Source: Klebsiella pneumoniae (GTDB lineage: Bacteria; Myxococcota_A; UBA796; GCA-2862545). Taken from it: a stretch of DNA of 64,000 nt. Both the position numbers and the translations under genes were made by a program. The notes under the pieces were generated by a model. That model saw nothing but the letters and a program-made list of their open reading frames with translations. It was not told the origin of the DNA and made no database searches. Where the stretch lies: the NCBI GenBank assembly GCA_945861065.1, contig CAMASI010000005.1, positions 1-64,000 of the forward strand. Reading direction: 5' to 3'. Positions within the stretch are counted from its first letter, which is position 1, and each line of letters starts with the position of its first letter. Positions 19,223 through 28,101 of this stretch are shown here, in pieces.

Positions 19223-21016
19223 TCAGATGAACATCATGCGAGGATCTTCGAGCAGTGCGGAGAGCACGACGACCCACGCGCCGCGCACGTTTCCGCCATT
19301 GACCGACAGCACATCCGTGAACAACTCGTACGAGATCGACACGTCGTGGTCATCGGCAAGCGCTGGCGCGCCCAAGACCCGACTGTGGATCGCAGCGAGC
19401 TGTTCGCGAACCAGCGCCTCGTCGAGGTCACCGGCCTCGATTCGATCGAAGAGCTTGCGCTGGCTGCGGTCAGGCAGCCCCAGGTCCTGGTCAAATACGT
19501 ACGCCGCCGCATCGGACGCAAGTTGATCGACCACGATGGCCTTCAGCGGCGTCATCGTATGCGTCGGTCGGGTGATGTTGAGGTGATCGAGGCCCCCCAT
19601 CATGGAGCGGTAGCCAAAGAGGTCGCTCTCTGGCAGGTCCACGTTGCCCCAACACTCGGGTCCGTATTTCAGGTCCGGATCGTCACAACCGGGGGTGTCG
19701 GTATTGGCCACCCAACGATATCCAGTGAGGTCGGCCACCAGGTCACCGTACTGCTCCGGCCGAATCGCGCGCAGACCCGCCATTCCATCGTCCACACTGC
19801 CCGCGGCGGGGGCCCACGCCCGGAATGCGTCGGAGAGTACGACCTGAACGGTCAGCTCCTTGGCATTGAAGTCGCTCGATTCCAGCAACAGCTGTAGGCG
19901 CTGGCTTTCTTCGATCGGGACCGACATCACGTCGGTTTCATTGAAGTAAGCAAAAAACTGGCGGGCAGTGCAGGACGCGAACCTCGAATCCTCGGCAATG
20001 ATCTGCCCAACTTCGGTCATGTTGGCAGCTTGTTGACCGTAAAAGAGCGGCGGACGCAAGCCCCATCGCTCCCACCCAATTTCTTCGTCAACCACATACT
20101 GCTTAATTGGGTAGCAAAAGTGTTCAGGCATGTTGTTGGGCCCGTACTCGGGCACCGACCCGTCGCTCCAGTCCCACTCGCAACCCGAACTGATCGCATC
20201 CCCCACGGCATTTCGGTGGATGAGCTGCTTATAGCCCCAAAAATAGGCCGCGATGCCGTCCAGGCTCTGATGGCAGCCGACGCAGGCGGGCTCCACCATC
20301 ACGGCGTTCGCCACTTCGAATTCGTCCGCGATGTCGATTCCGCCCGGCACATACAAATCGCGCGTATCGAAATCCTCACACAGGAAGCGAGACGCCACAA
20401 CGTTGGCGCGACCCCGGTGGAAGTTACTGCCGTCGGATTCCCACCGGCGCCACATCTGCGCACTCGACAACAAACCGGCCGGCGCCCGATAATCCGACCA
20501 CGCCGAAACCTGCCATTCCGGGCCATTCTCGTCGTAGGCGAGGCCATACATTTTCGAAACGACGTCGTTTGTGAGCATGTATTGAGCCGTCACGATTTCC
20601 GTGTACGGCCGGTTGTTGCTGACGATATATTTTACAAGCTCCAGCGGCTCATTCGTATACCCATCGTAAATTTGCTGAAGGTCGTAGCCTGTCAAGGCGC
20701 CTTGCGCGGGAAGGATCAGAAAGATGTCGTCGCGGAGCAGGTACATTTCCGCGTGCATATCTGCAATCGTACTGAGGTATTCTGGGGTTTCGACATAACC
20801 TCGGACAATTCCCTCCAACGCAGCAGGGTCCGCAAGAACGGCGTCTATCTCTGCCAGTGAGGGCCGCCGATTTGTCAACACGATGGACGCCCGATTGAGG
20901 TGCTCCACGGTCGTCAGCAGCCGGTAAGGAACGGGTTCCGCAACGGGGCCAACAACCTCATGCGGGCCGCAGCCAACGACACAAACGAACCCAGCCATCC
21001 ACTTCGAAGTCCTCAT
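19223..21016 (-). CDS. Cassette 2 gene A': DUF1588/1592-like lipoprotein with CVGCH
   Basis: 597 residues from ATG 21016 (MRTSKWMAGFVCVVGC, lipidated Cys 16); a start 31 codons further out would hide this signal. Same blocks as cassette 1 gene A: LNRASIVLTNRRPSLAEI, WRRWESDGSNFHRGRANVV, CVGCHQSLDGIA, AIRPEQYGDLVADLTGYRW, LFGYRSMMGGLDHLNITRPT and the end LLEDPRMMFI. The two differ in much of the sequence between blocks, so the duplication is old. One covalent haem is predicted. Divergent from the TetR-family gene at 21159. Confidence 0.88.
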   Translation of the reverse strand: MRTSKWMAGFVCVVGCGPHEVVGPVAEPVPYRLLTTVEHLNRASIVLTNRRPSLAEIDAVLADPAALEGIVRGYVETPEYLSTIADMHAEMYLLRDDIFLILPAQGALTGYDLQQIYDGYTNEPLELVKYIVSNNRPYTEIVTAQYMLTNDVVSKMYGLAYDENGPEWQVSAWSDYRAPAGLLSSAQMWRRWESDGSNFHRGRANVVASRFLCEDFDTRDLYVPGGIDIADEFEVANAVMVEPACVGCHQSLDGIAAYFWGYKQLIHRNAVGDAISSGCEWDWSDGSVPEYGPNNMPEHFCYPIKQYVVDEEIGWERWGLRPPLFYGQQAANMTEVGQIIAEDSRFASCTARQFFAYFNETDVMSVPIEESQRLQLLLESSDFNAKELTVQVVLSDAFRAWAPAAGSVDDGMAGLRAIRPEQYGDLVADLTGYRWVANTDTPGCDDPDLKYGPECWGNVDLPESDLFGYRSMMGGLDHLNITRPTHTMTPLKAIVVDQLASDAAAYVFDQDLGLPDRSQRKLFDRIEAGDLDEALVREQLAAIHSRVLGAPALADDHDVSISYELFTDVLSVNGGNVRGAWVVVLSALLEDPRMMFI

Positions 21017-21158
21017 CGGACACCCCGGACGGACCCACGTCCCGGCCTTAGGGTAGCATGCGCTTTGCCCGGCTACAAACGAAAAGAAATCAGTGAAGTG
21101 GCCGGTCATTCAGCGCAAGCGCGTCATTGGACGGGGCGCTATGCTAGGTGGGCCAGCC
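21017..21158. promoter_or_regulatory. Divergent control region between cassette 2 and tetR-esterase
   Basis: 142 bases that must hold the promoters of both cassette 2 (minus) and the TetR-family gene (plus). TCATT occurs twice within about 20 bases near 21105-21130 (GTCATTCAGCGC and GTCATTGGACGG), a possible operator repeat, but no clean palindrome is seen. TetR genes usually control their divergent neighbour, so regulation of cassette 2 by this TetR is a testable guess. Confidence 0.3.
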
Positions 21159-21725
21159 ATGGACGAAAGGACACGACGCATCGTAGACACCGCGCTCCTC
21201 CTCGCGGAGCAAAACGGGTTTGGGTCGGTGCGCCTCCGCGACGTCGCGTCTCAGGCAGGTGTGGCGCTTGGAACCGTGTATCGACGCTTCCGCACGAAAG
21301 AAGACATCCTGGTAGCGGCGCTCGAAGGCGAGATGGGAAAGCTGCAGGAGCTCGTCGACGGCTTCCATGGCCGCGGCGCAGATCCGGCGGTCAGATTGAG
21401 CGAAGCATTCGCGTGGATGACTCGTGCGCTGCTCGCGCGCCCCGCCCTCGCCCGAGCGCTGTTGCGCGCGGTCGCTTCGGGCGTGCCGGAGGACACGAGC
21501 CGCGTCGCTCAGTTCCACGGACAGACCACGGCCGCCGTGCAGGCCCTGCTCCATGACCTGCCCGGGTCGGACGCTCACCGCGGTCGTGTGGCCCGGTTAC
21601 TCCAGGATGTGTGGTTCGCGCGCCTCGTCGGGTGGTCCGGTGGACTGACGAACGTAGATGACGTGGTTGTTGCCATGGCGGAGGCGGCGCGTTTGTTGGT
21701 TCGCCCGGAGGTTGAAGGCCTATGA
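21159..21725 (+). CDS. TetR-family transcriptional regulator
   Basis: 188 residues from ATG 21159, chosen because AGGTGGG lies about eight bases upstream and the protein then begins MDERTRRIVDTALLLAEQNG, the usual TetR helix 1. The helix-turn-helix is VRLRDVASQAGVALGTVYRR followed by KEDILVAAL. The C-terminal ligand domain is about 130 residues and gives no hint of the ligand. The stop overlaps the start of the esterase gene (ATGA), so the pair is coupled; the esterase may act on, or be induced by, the same compound. Confidence 0.9.
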   Translation: MDERTRRIVDTALLLAEQNGFGSVRLRDVASQAGVALGTVYRRFRTKEDILVAALEGEMGKLQELVDGFHGRGADPAVRLSEAFAWMTRALLARPALARALLRAVASGVPEDTSRVAQFHGQTTAAVQALLHDLPGSDAHRGRVARLLQDVWFARLVGWSGGLTNVDDVVVAMAEAARLLVRPEVEGL

Positions 21726-22462
21726 ACGCTATTCACGAGATGATTCACAGCCCCGAACTCGGTCGCGCGGTTCACGTCTGGCGCTATGGCCATTTCGGAC
21801 CCACCTTGGTGGTCTTCCCGTCCGCCGCCGGCTTTGCGCACGAGTGGCAACAGCAGGGGATGATCGAAGTGCTGGCGCCGCTGATCGACGCTGGACGCCT
21901 CAAGGTCTGGTGCCCCGAAAGCAACGTGGCCGAAGCCTGGACGCGCAAAGACAGTACGCCGGCCCATCGCCTGGAGCGCCACGCAGCGTACGAACGGTTT
22001 GTTCTCGAGACCCTCGTGCCTCGCATTCGGTCGGACCTACACCAGCCGGACGCCCGGCTCATGACCGCTGGGTGCAGTCTTGGCGCGACCTATGCGGCCA
22101 ACATGGCCTTGAAGCAGCCCGAGATCTTCAACTGGGCGCTCTGCATGTCCGGCCGCTACGACGTCACCCATTTTATGGATGGCCACGTCGCACTCGACCT
22201 GTATTTCAACTGCCCACTCGCCTACGTGCCTGGCCTGCAGGGCGCAGCACTGGAGCGGGTCCGCCGCCAAACCGAGATCACGCTGGTGTGCGGACGCGGG
22301 AAATGGGAGGAGGGCTGCATCGAAGAGACCATCGCCCTGGGCGCCGTGTTTCGCGAACGCCAAATCCCACATCGGCTCGACGTGTGGGGCGAAGACGTGT
22401 CCCACGATTGGGCATGGTGGCGTCGCCAACTCGCACACCACGTGGCGCAACGACTCGGTTGA
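21722..22462 (+). CDS. Esterase of the alpha/beta-hydrolase fold
   Basis: 246 residues, resembling putative esterase-D-type hydrolases (PF00756-like). Nucleophile elbow GCSLGA (Ser in TAGCSLGATYAANMALKQP), an early strand PTLVVFPSAAGFAHEW that supplies the oxyanion hole, and the terminal His in EDVSHDWAWWRRQLAHH. A candidate acid is in the GKWEEGC segment. No signal peptide, so cytoplasmic. Its start overlaps the tetR stop by four bases. Substrate unknown; such proteins act on short acyl esters. Confidence 0.85.
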   Translation: MNAIHEMIHSPELGRAVHVWRYGHFGPTLVVFPSAAGFAHEWQQQGMIEVLAPLIDAGRLKVWCPESNVAEAWTRKDSTPAHRLERHAAYERFVLETLVPRIRSDLHQPDARLMTAGCSLGATYAANMALKQPEIFNWALCMSGRYDVTHFMDGHVALDLYFNCPLAYVPGLQGAALERVRRQTEITLVCGRGKWEEGCIEETIALGAVFRERQIPHRLDVWGEDVSHDWAWWRRQLAHHVAQRLG

Positions 22463-22492
22463 TAAGTGGCTGATCTATCGGAGATTAACCCG

Positions 22493-23494
22493 TCAGTGGG
22501 CGGTCATTCCGAGGGCGAAACGTCCCGCCCGGTTGGCGAGCCCGACCAACTCTTCTGAACCCCACTGACCCCGATCGTGCACGGCTTTGGCCAACGAAGG
22601 CAACCCCTTCACGCCTACCACCGCTCCCGCGAACGCACCGGCAAGGGCCGCAGTCGTGTCCGTGTCGCCGCCCGCAGCGATCGCCGTGCGCACCGAGTCG
22701 CGAAACATCGCCTCCGGTCGCGCGCGAAAGAAGCTGTAAAGCGCCCACAATACCGTCGGAACGACGAAGGGGCTGACCCCGGGCCAGTCCGCCTCATGCA
22801 ACATCGTCGGGAGGCCACGTCGCCCTACGATGGCCGCAGCTTCCTCAGGGGGCAGCGTCATCTGCGGAACCAGCCACACAAGGTGTTCGGCAAACTCCGG
22901 GTCCACACGCTCCACGATTTGGGCGATTGACGGAAGGAATACCAGCGGATCTCGGGTTTCCCCGCGCAGGAGCGCGGCGACGGTCGCGGCGACGGCCACC
23001 GAGCCCGCAAGGCACCGCGGGTCCGTATGGGTGACTCTCGACTGGTCGACGGCCACTTGCACGAGTCTGCGCGGATCGTTGTGGAACATCATCCCCACCG
23101 GCGCCGCACGCATGGCCGAACCATTGCCCGCGTTCGGACCGGCCTGGCCTGACTCCGTCCAGCTCACCCCAGCCGCGAGCCTACGAACCGCACCTTCAAT
23201 CGTTCGCCCACCCCCCACCAGGGCGCCACTCGTCACCTGATGAACGATTCGCCCGGCAAAATCCTCCGGATTGAACCCCCGACACGCGACCAAGCTGAGC
23301 AGCAGTTCTCGGGCGAGTTGTGTGTCGTCGGTGTATTGGAGGGGCGCAAAGCCCGCGCGCACCCGTCGCCCCAGCGCTTCGTGCGCGTAGAGGTGCGCAA
23401 CCTCTGGCGGCTCGCCCTCGACAGGAAAGCCCAACGCATCCCCGAGCGCCTGCCCGACGATGCAGCCCGAAAAGCCCTCCAATGCCGTACGCAA
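22493..23494 (-). CDS. ADP-ribosylglycohydrolase family protein
   Basis: 333 residues. Removes ADP-ribose from proteins or small molecules (DraG/ARH fold). Both metal-site motifs are intact: YTDDT at residues 54-58 and GGDTDT at 275-280, with the middle motif GNGSAMRAAP (123-132). Only TTG codons are available as starts (23494, or the one four codons on) because an in-frame TAA lies ten codons upstream. No DraT or other ADP-ribosyltransferase is nearby. Convergent with the esterase (30 bases apart), divergent from the gene at 23553. Confidence 0.93.
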   Translation of the reverse strand: MRTALEGFSGCIVGQALGDALGFPVEGEPPEVAHLYAHEALGRRVRAGFAPLQYTDDTQLARELLLSLVACRGFNPEDFAGRIVHQVTSGALVGGGRTIEGAVRRLAAGVSWTESGQAGPNAGNGSAMRAAPVGMMFHNDPRRLVQVAVDQSRVTHTDPRCLAGSVAVAATVAALLRGETRDPLVFLPSIAQIVERVDPEFAEHLVWLVPQMTLPPEEAAAIVGRRGLPTMLHEADWPGVSPFVVPTVLWALYSFFRARPEAMFRDSVRTAIAAGGDTDTTAALAGAFAGAVVGVKGLPSLAKAVHDRGQWGSEELVGLANRAGRFALGMTAH

Positions 23495-23552
23495 CCCCGT
23501 CCGCCCCGAGTCCGACGCATGTTAGCGCGGATTTGCGCCATCTGGAGCTATC

Positions 23553-26114
23553 GTGGGTGATGTGCCGCACCGCGGCCCGCCCGGCTGGGCGATTGCACTG
23601 TTCCTGACGGGGTGTGCCTCTTGCGAGGGCCCAATTCGGGACAGTGGCGTCGTCCCAACAGAAACTTCCACGACTACGACCGGGACCGGACGCGATGGCC
23701 TGACGTGGCACCGCCACGTTCGTCCGTTGATCTACTTCCATTGCGGCGGCTGCCACGGCCCCGACGGGGTCGCGTCGGATTCGCCACTCCGCACGTACGA
23801 CGAGGTCGTCGCGCGCCTGGACGCGGTGATTTCCGATTCAAGTAGCGGAAGGATGCCGCCGGACCTGTCGGGCGCAACCGCGGATTGTGAACCGTCGCAA
23901 CCCACAATGTCCAACCGACTCGACGACGAGACGCTTGCGCTCCTAGTCGCGTGGGCCGAAAGCGGCGCAGAGGAGGGAGACCCCGCGTGGGCAGGCATCC
24001 TCATCCCGCCCACCAGCACTTCTCTCCCGTTTTTCTCTCGCGACCTGCAGGCCACGGCGCCGGTGGAATTGCCACCCGGGGAGGGCGAATGGTGCTTCGC
24101 TTTTGACCCCCAGATCACAACGAGGCATTTTGTCACGGGCGTGGAGGTCGTGCCTTCCAACCCGTCCGTCGTGTACGAAGCGGTCGTGTACATCGACAGC
24201 GACTTCGACAACAGCTTCCCCGACGACGGCGCGCCCGCCCCCTGCGACGGATGGCTGCTAGGCCAAGAACTGGCGGTTTGGCACCCAGGCGACGGAGGAA
24301 CGCTCGCCGAATCCGACAGCGCCTGGAAACTCGAACCCGCGGGTCGGGTGTTGCTTCAAGTGCACTACCGTGTCCTGGGTGCGGAGACGGCCCTAGACTC
24401 GCCCGGCGTGCACCTGTTGTGGTCTGAAGAGGTCGCGGAAGAGGTCGTCGATGGCACCCGGGTCGGCACCGACGCCTCCGCTGTGGCCGCCGAAGGCCTG
24501 TTGCCCGACGACGACGACATCTCCGAGTTTCGGGTTCCCGCTGGCGCCATGGACCACCAGGAGGCGTACGTCTACACGGTGTCGGACACAAAGGACCAAG
24601 CCATCTTCGCCGTCTGGCCCGCGATGAATGCCGCTGGCGTTTCGTTCGAGTTGTGGGTCGACCACCTCGAACCGCGTGAAGGCGAGCCCGCCTCCGAGTG
24701 TGTTCTCGCGCTGCCTGACTGGTCGACCCGGCTCAGCCGGCCGTACCGCTTTGATACGACCACGAACGCGGCGCCAATGATGCGCACGGGTGATGTCGTA
24801 CGCGCCCGATGTACCTACGACAACGCCTCCGCCAACGTCGAGCTGACGACCCTCTTGGCGGAAGAGGGTGTGGTCGGACCCATCGACCTCGTCAACAACC
24901 GATTCCTTCCCAGCGAGCGATGTACGGCCCTGCTACAAGCCATCAACGTGACGGGAGAGCAGGGCTGGCCCGAGCCAATCGTCGAACCCACGGGCACGGA
25001 GCCCACGGTTCCCGATGCAGGGCAACCCGAGTTTCTGTTGACGGAAGTGCTGGACCACCGCGAGGTCGGCGTGGTCAAGTACGTGGAGATCACGAATGTC
25101 GGAACGGCGTCGGCACGAATGGACGATTGGACGCTGCATCGCTGGGCCAATGGAAGCGCGATCCCTGAGGTCGTTGCGCTCGATCCCGTCACGATCGGTG
25201 CAGAGGCATCGGCAATCGTCGCCGCTACGGACGGCGTGATCGACCTCATCGATCTCTTCGGCGTGATTCCAGACGCGGACTCGCCATTCGTATCGGGAAA
25301 TGGTGACGACGCGTACGGGCTCGTCGACCCCATGGGCGTCGTCGTGGACGTCTTCGGTGTGCCCGGCGTGGACGGGACAGGCGCCGAGTGGGAGTACCGC
25401 GACAGCGTGGCCACTCGGGTTGGAGGCGTGGCTTCCGGCACGTGGGACGCCGCCTCTTGGATCATCCTGGCCGGCTCCGCCACGGCAACACCCGGCGCTT
25501 ACCTCCCGGATTCCGTCCCGACCCTCGCCGTCGTACAGCCCGAAGACGTGCAAACCGGCTTGATCCCACTGAGCACCGAGGTCATCGTATCGGGACTCGT
25601 CGTATCGGCCATCGCGGACGACGGCCTCTACGCCCAAACGGAGTCGGGCGGGCCGTGGTCAGGCTTGTGGGTTTACCTGGGTGCCCACTTCTCCGACACG
25701 TTGGGCGTGATCAGCCCCGGGGACCAGATCGACATCCGTGGTGTCACTGACGAGTACGCCAGCATCACCGAGGTGGACGTGGTCGGTGCCCCCCATGGCA
25801 CCCTTAGCGTCATCGGCACGCAAGAACGCCCCATCGGTACGGTGCCCATCGCAACCGTGCTCGCGGAGGCAGAGACGTGGGAGTCGGTGTGGGTGTTCGC
25901 CGAAGACATCGTGGCCCGCACGGACTCCGATGCAGAGGGTCGCTTCTCCGTGGACGTGGAGGGTGGACTCCTTCTCGGGGTAGCACCCAACCTCTGGACG
26001 TACCCGCCCGTCACGGCGGGCCAAGGATTCGCGATTCTAGCGGGTCCCCTCACCGAGACCGATGGCCTGTGGACCGTGCTACCCACCCGCAGTGGCGATT
26101 TCGTCCCTTGGTGA
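23553..26114 (+). CDS. Cytochrome c / copper-ligand-less monooxygenase-fold / lamin-tail lipoprotein
   Basis: 853-residue lipoprotein (FLTGCAS, Cys 21). Residues 50-140: cytochrome-c-like domain, CGGCH (64-68) and MPP (101-103). Residues 160-470: fold of copper type II ascorbate-dependent monooxygenases (PHM-like), aligning with the paralog at 42435-45056. The ligand positions are changed: HH becomes Y208-E209, HMH becomes A357-M358-N359, and the Met of DEMC becomes R457 in SERC. Only H271 (LQVHYR) survives. Residues 490-640: lamin-tail domain (LLTEVLDHREVGVVKYVEIT). The end resembles an OB-fold (STEVIVSGLVVSAI). It should bind haem but not the two coppers, so it is probably not a monooxygenase. 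The GTG start may instead be the one at 23562. Confidence 0.82.
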   Translation: MGDVPHRGPPGWAIALFLTGCASCEGPIRDSGVVPTETSTTTTGTGRDGLTWHRHVRPLIYFHCGGCHGPDGVASDSPLRTYDEVVARLDAVISDSSSGRMPPDLSGATADCEPSQPTMSNRLDDETLALLVAWAESGAEEGDPAWAGILIPPTSTSLPFFSRDLQATAPVELPPGEGEWCFAFDPQITTRHFVTGVEVVPSNPSVVYEAVVYIDSDFDNSFPDDGAPAPCDGWLLGQELAVWHPGDGGTLAESDSAWKLEPAGRVLLQVHYRVLGAETALDSPGVHLLWSEEVAEEVVDGTRVGTDASAVAAEGLLPDDDDISEFRVPAGAMDHQEAYVYTVSDTKDQAIFAVWPAMNAAGVSFELWVDHLEPREGEPASECVLALPDWSTRLSRPYRFDTTTNAAPMMRTGDVVRARCTYDNASANVELTTLLAEEGVVGPIDLVNNRFLPSERCTALLQAINVTGEQGWPEPIVEPTGTEPTVPDAGQPEFLLTEVLDHREVGVVKYVEITNVGTASARMDDWTLHRWANGSAIPEVVALDPVTIGAEASAIVAATDGVIDLIDLFGVIPDADSPFVSGNGDDAYGLVDPMGVVVDVFGVPGVDGTGAEWEYRDSVATRVGGVASGTWDAASWIILAGSATATPGAYLPDSVPTLAVVQPEDVQTGLIPLSTEVIVSGLVVSAIADDGLYAQTESGGPWSGLWVYLGAHFSDTLGVISPGDQIDIRGVTDEYASITEVDVVGAPHGTLSVIGTQERPIGTVPIATVLAEAETWESVWVFAEDIVARTDSDAEGRFSVDVEGGLLLGVAPNLWTYPPVTAGQGFAILAGPLTETDGLWTVLPTRSGDFVPW

Positions 26115-26117
26115 TCG

Positions 26118-26795
26118 ATGTCGAGTCGAACAGAGTTTCCAGACACCGTCCACACTTGGCTCGCAGCCACCACGATCCAGGAGCACCCCCAGTTCGCGCT
26201 CCTTCGAGCCGAAACGGATGAGTTGCCGATGGCGCGCATGCGGATCGGACCCGAACAATGTCAACTCATGGGTTGGCTGACGCGGTTGATCGGTGCCCGC
26301 CGCACCCTAGAAGTGGGCACATTCACGGGTTCTTCGGCGCTCGCCGTCGCACTTGCCTTGCCTGAAGACGGCAGCGTCGTGGCGCTAGACCTGTCGGACG
26401 CATGGACGGCCATTGCGCGACGCCATTGGCAGGCTGCCGGCGTTTCAGAAAAAATCGCGCTCCGCCTTGGCCCCGGTGTCGACTCGCTCCAAACCTTGCT
26501 CGACGCAGGAGAAGAAGGACGCTTCGATCTCGCCTTTATCGACGCAGACAAGGGCGGTTACCTCCGCTACTACGAACTGTGCCTTGCGCTGGTTCGGCCC
26601 GGCGGTTTGGTCTTGCTGGACAACGCCCTGTGGGGTGGGCGCGTGGCAGACCCCACGGTCAACGACCCGGACACGGTAGGCATCCGCACAGCCGTACTCC
26701 ATGCCGTCGCCGACCCGCGGGTCGACGCCGTTCTCCTGCCCATGGGAGACGGAATTCTCATCGCGAGAAAGAAGGAGACCCGGGCCGCCAGCTGA
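26118..26795 (+). CDS. Class I SAM-dependent O-methyltransferase
   Basis: 225 residues, the length of the catechol/caffeoyl-CoA O-methyltransferase family (PF01596). SAM-binding motif I is LEVGTFTGSSALAVALAL, followed by GSVVALDLSD. The divalent-metal site is FIDADKGGYLRYYE with DNALWGGRVADP downstream. Acts in the cytoplasm on a catechol-type or other ortho-dihydroxy substrate by family analogy; the substrate is unknown. It begins four bases after the stop of the large lipoprotein gene, so it is in the same transcript, though no functional link is evident. Confidence 0.93.
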   Translation: MSSRTEFPDTVHTWLAATTIQEHPQFALLRAETDELPMARMRIGPEQCQLMGWLTRLIGARRTLEVGTFTGSSALAVALALPEDGSVVALDLSDAWTAIARRHWQAAGVSEKIALRLGPGVDSLQTLLDAGEEGRFDLAFIDADKGGYLRYYELCLALVRPGGLVLLDNALWGGRVADPTVNDPDTVGIRTAVLHAVADPRVDAVLLPMGDGILIARKKETRAAS

Positions 26796-26940
26796 GAAGC
26801 CGACGGCCCAGGGGCGAAAGGGGCCCCCCCCCATTCGCTCCAACATCCTACCATCCCTGTCAGGACTTGCAAGCAGAAGATGCAAAAAATGCATACCGGC
26901 AGCGCGACAGGCTGCCGAGTTACCCGCGCGGGGGGGCGCG

Positions 26941-27366
26941 TTGGACGGCATTCGCGTGCGAACGGGTCGGCGACGCGTGCTGGTCGTCGAAGACGATCCT
27001 GACATCGCGCGCCTCGTAGATGTGTCGCTCAAGCGCGCCATGCCCGACCTCGAGACCGTCCAAACAGACAACGGCCGAGACGCTTTCCGGCTTGCCACAG
27101 AGGGCGAATTCGACCTGGCGGTCTGTGACATCATGCTCCCGGCACTTGATGGTGCCCGCCTCCTGAAGATGTTGGCGCAACATCCCACCGCCCACCGCCT
27201 GCCCATCGTCATCCTGTCAGGTGTCGATCCGGAACGGTTGGTGGAACTCAAGAGCCTTCCCAACGTCGTCGGGCACTGGCACAAACCGGTCGATCTCCCC
27301 GTTTTCGCTCGGGCAGTGAAGCGGATCCTTGCAGACAACGAGCGGCCGAAGCGCACTCAAGGTTAG
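26941..27366 (+). CDS. Stand-alone response-regulator receiver domain
   Basis: About 141 residues if started at TTG 26941, or 136 from GTG 26956. A much longer upstream frame exists but is Arg/Pro-rich non-coding-like sequence overlapping the methyltransferase gene. Receiver motifs: VLVVEDDPDIARLVD (acidic pair), phospho-acceptor Asp in VCDIMLPALDGARLL, VILSGVD, and the conserved Lys in WHKPVDLPVF. There is no output domain, so it acts by protein contact or as a phosphate relay. The 145 bases before it hold a G/C-rich run and no gene. Kinase not in the window. Confidence 0.85.
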   Translation: MDGIRVRTGRRRVLVVEDDPDIARLVDVSLKRAMPDLETVQTDNGRDAFRLATEGEFDLAVCDIMLPALDGARLLKMLAQHPTAHRLPIVILSGVDPERLVELKSLPNVVGHWHKPVDLPVFARAVKRILADNERPKRTQG

Positions 27367-27384
27367 GAACGCGCCGGAGGCAAC

Positions 27385-28101
27385 ATGTGGCTGTTGTCGC
27401 TTGGCGCCTGTGTAGGTCGGTTGTTCGCGGGAAACGGCGACGGGGACGAGCCCTGTGCTTCGGATTGCGGCTCCGATGAGACCGAGGGGATCGGCGAGCC
27501 TGACCCCGACGGCTACACGATCCAACACTTCCCGCTCGATGGCCTCCGTCGGTGGGAGTACACGACCGATGACCCCCTTGTGAGCTGGATTGTTGTGGGG
27601 GCCACGCGCTTTGGTGAGACGGCAGAGGCCGCCGACAGTATCTACCAAGTGGACTACGACACCGATTGTGAAGAAACAGATGTCATCTGCGTCGGCAGCG
27701 CTCGCGTTCGTACCTACGACGTCCAGAACGACGTCGCGGGCGGTCTCGTCATCCACGGCTACAACGAGGCTGGACTGCTCGGGAGCTTCAACCCGCCCTT
27801 GCCAGTGGCTGTGGTCGGCATGGGACCCGGGGATGAACTTCTCAACATCGTCAACGGCGACACGTGGACGACCACACTCGTAGACATCGTGCCTTGCCAA
27901 ACGATTGGGTCCACCGTGGCCCTCGATTGCCTCCATTTCGTCGTGGAGAACCTGTCCGGAACTGGCGACCTACCGGTCCAGGGCGACTGGTGGCTGGCCG
28001 AAGGCGTTGGCCTCGTCGGGCAATGGCTCGACTTGGATGCCGACACGATGTGGGCACTGCAGAGCCACTATTGTCTGACCGAGTGTGACGGAATCTGGTA
28101 G
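27385..28101 (+). CDS. Hypothetical lipoprotein
   Basis: Not recognised. 238 residues. GGAGG at 27376-27380 supports ATG 27385. A very short leader, MWLLSLGAC, gives a possible lipoprotein signal, followed by an Asp/Glu-rich linker. The body is a small beta-rich acidic domain with several Cys (DTDCEETDVICVGSAR, SHYCLTECDGIW at the end). Its last 34 bases overlap the end of the convergent gene at 28068. Confidence 0.65.
   Translation: MWLLSLGACVGRLFAGNGDGDEPCASDCGSDETEGIGEPDPDGYTIQHFPLDGLRRWEYTTDDPLVSWIVVGATRFGETAEAADSIYQVDYDTDCEETDVICVGSARVRTYDVQNDVAGGLVIHGYNEAGLLGSFNPPLPVAVVGMGPGDELLNIVNGDTWTTTLVDIVPCQTIGSTVALDCLHFVVENLSGTGDLPVQGDWWLAEGVGLVGQWLDLDADTMWALQSHYCLTECDGIW

Noticed and set aside
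10597-21016. Cassette pair considered as a transposon or a recent assembly duplication
   Set aside because: No transposase or terminal repeats, and the copies are too diverged at protein level to be an assembly artefact.
26796-26860. G/C-rich run considered as a rho-independent terminator after the methyltransferase gene
   Set aside because: Only a weak 5-base stem (GGGGC/GCCCC) and no T-run follow.
26701-26940. N-terminal extension of the receiver-domain protein
   Set aside because: Overlaps the methyltransferase gene in another frame and is Pro/Arg-rich; the receiver fold needs no such extension.
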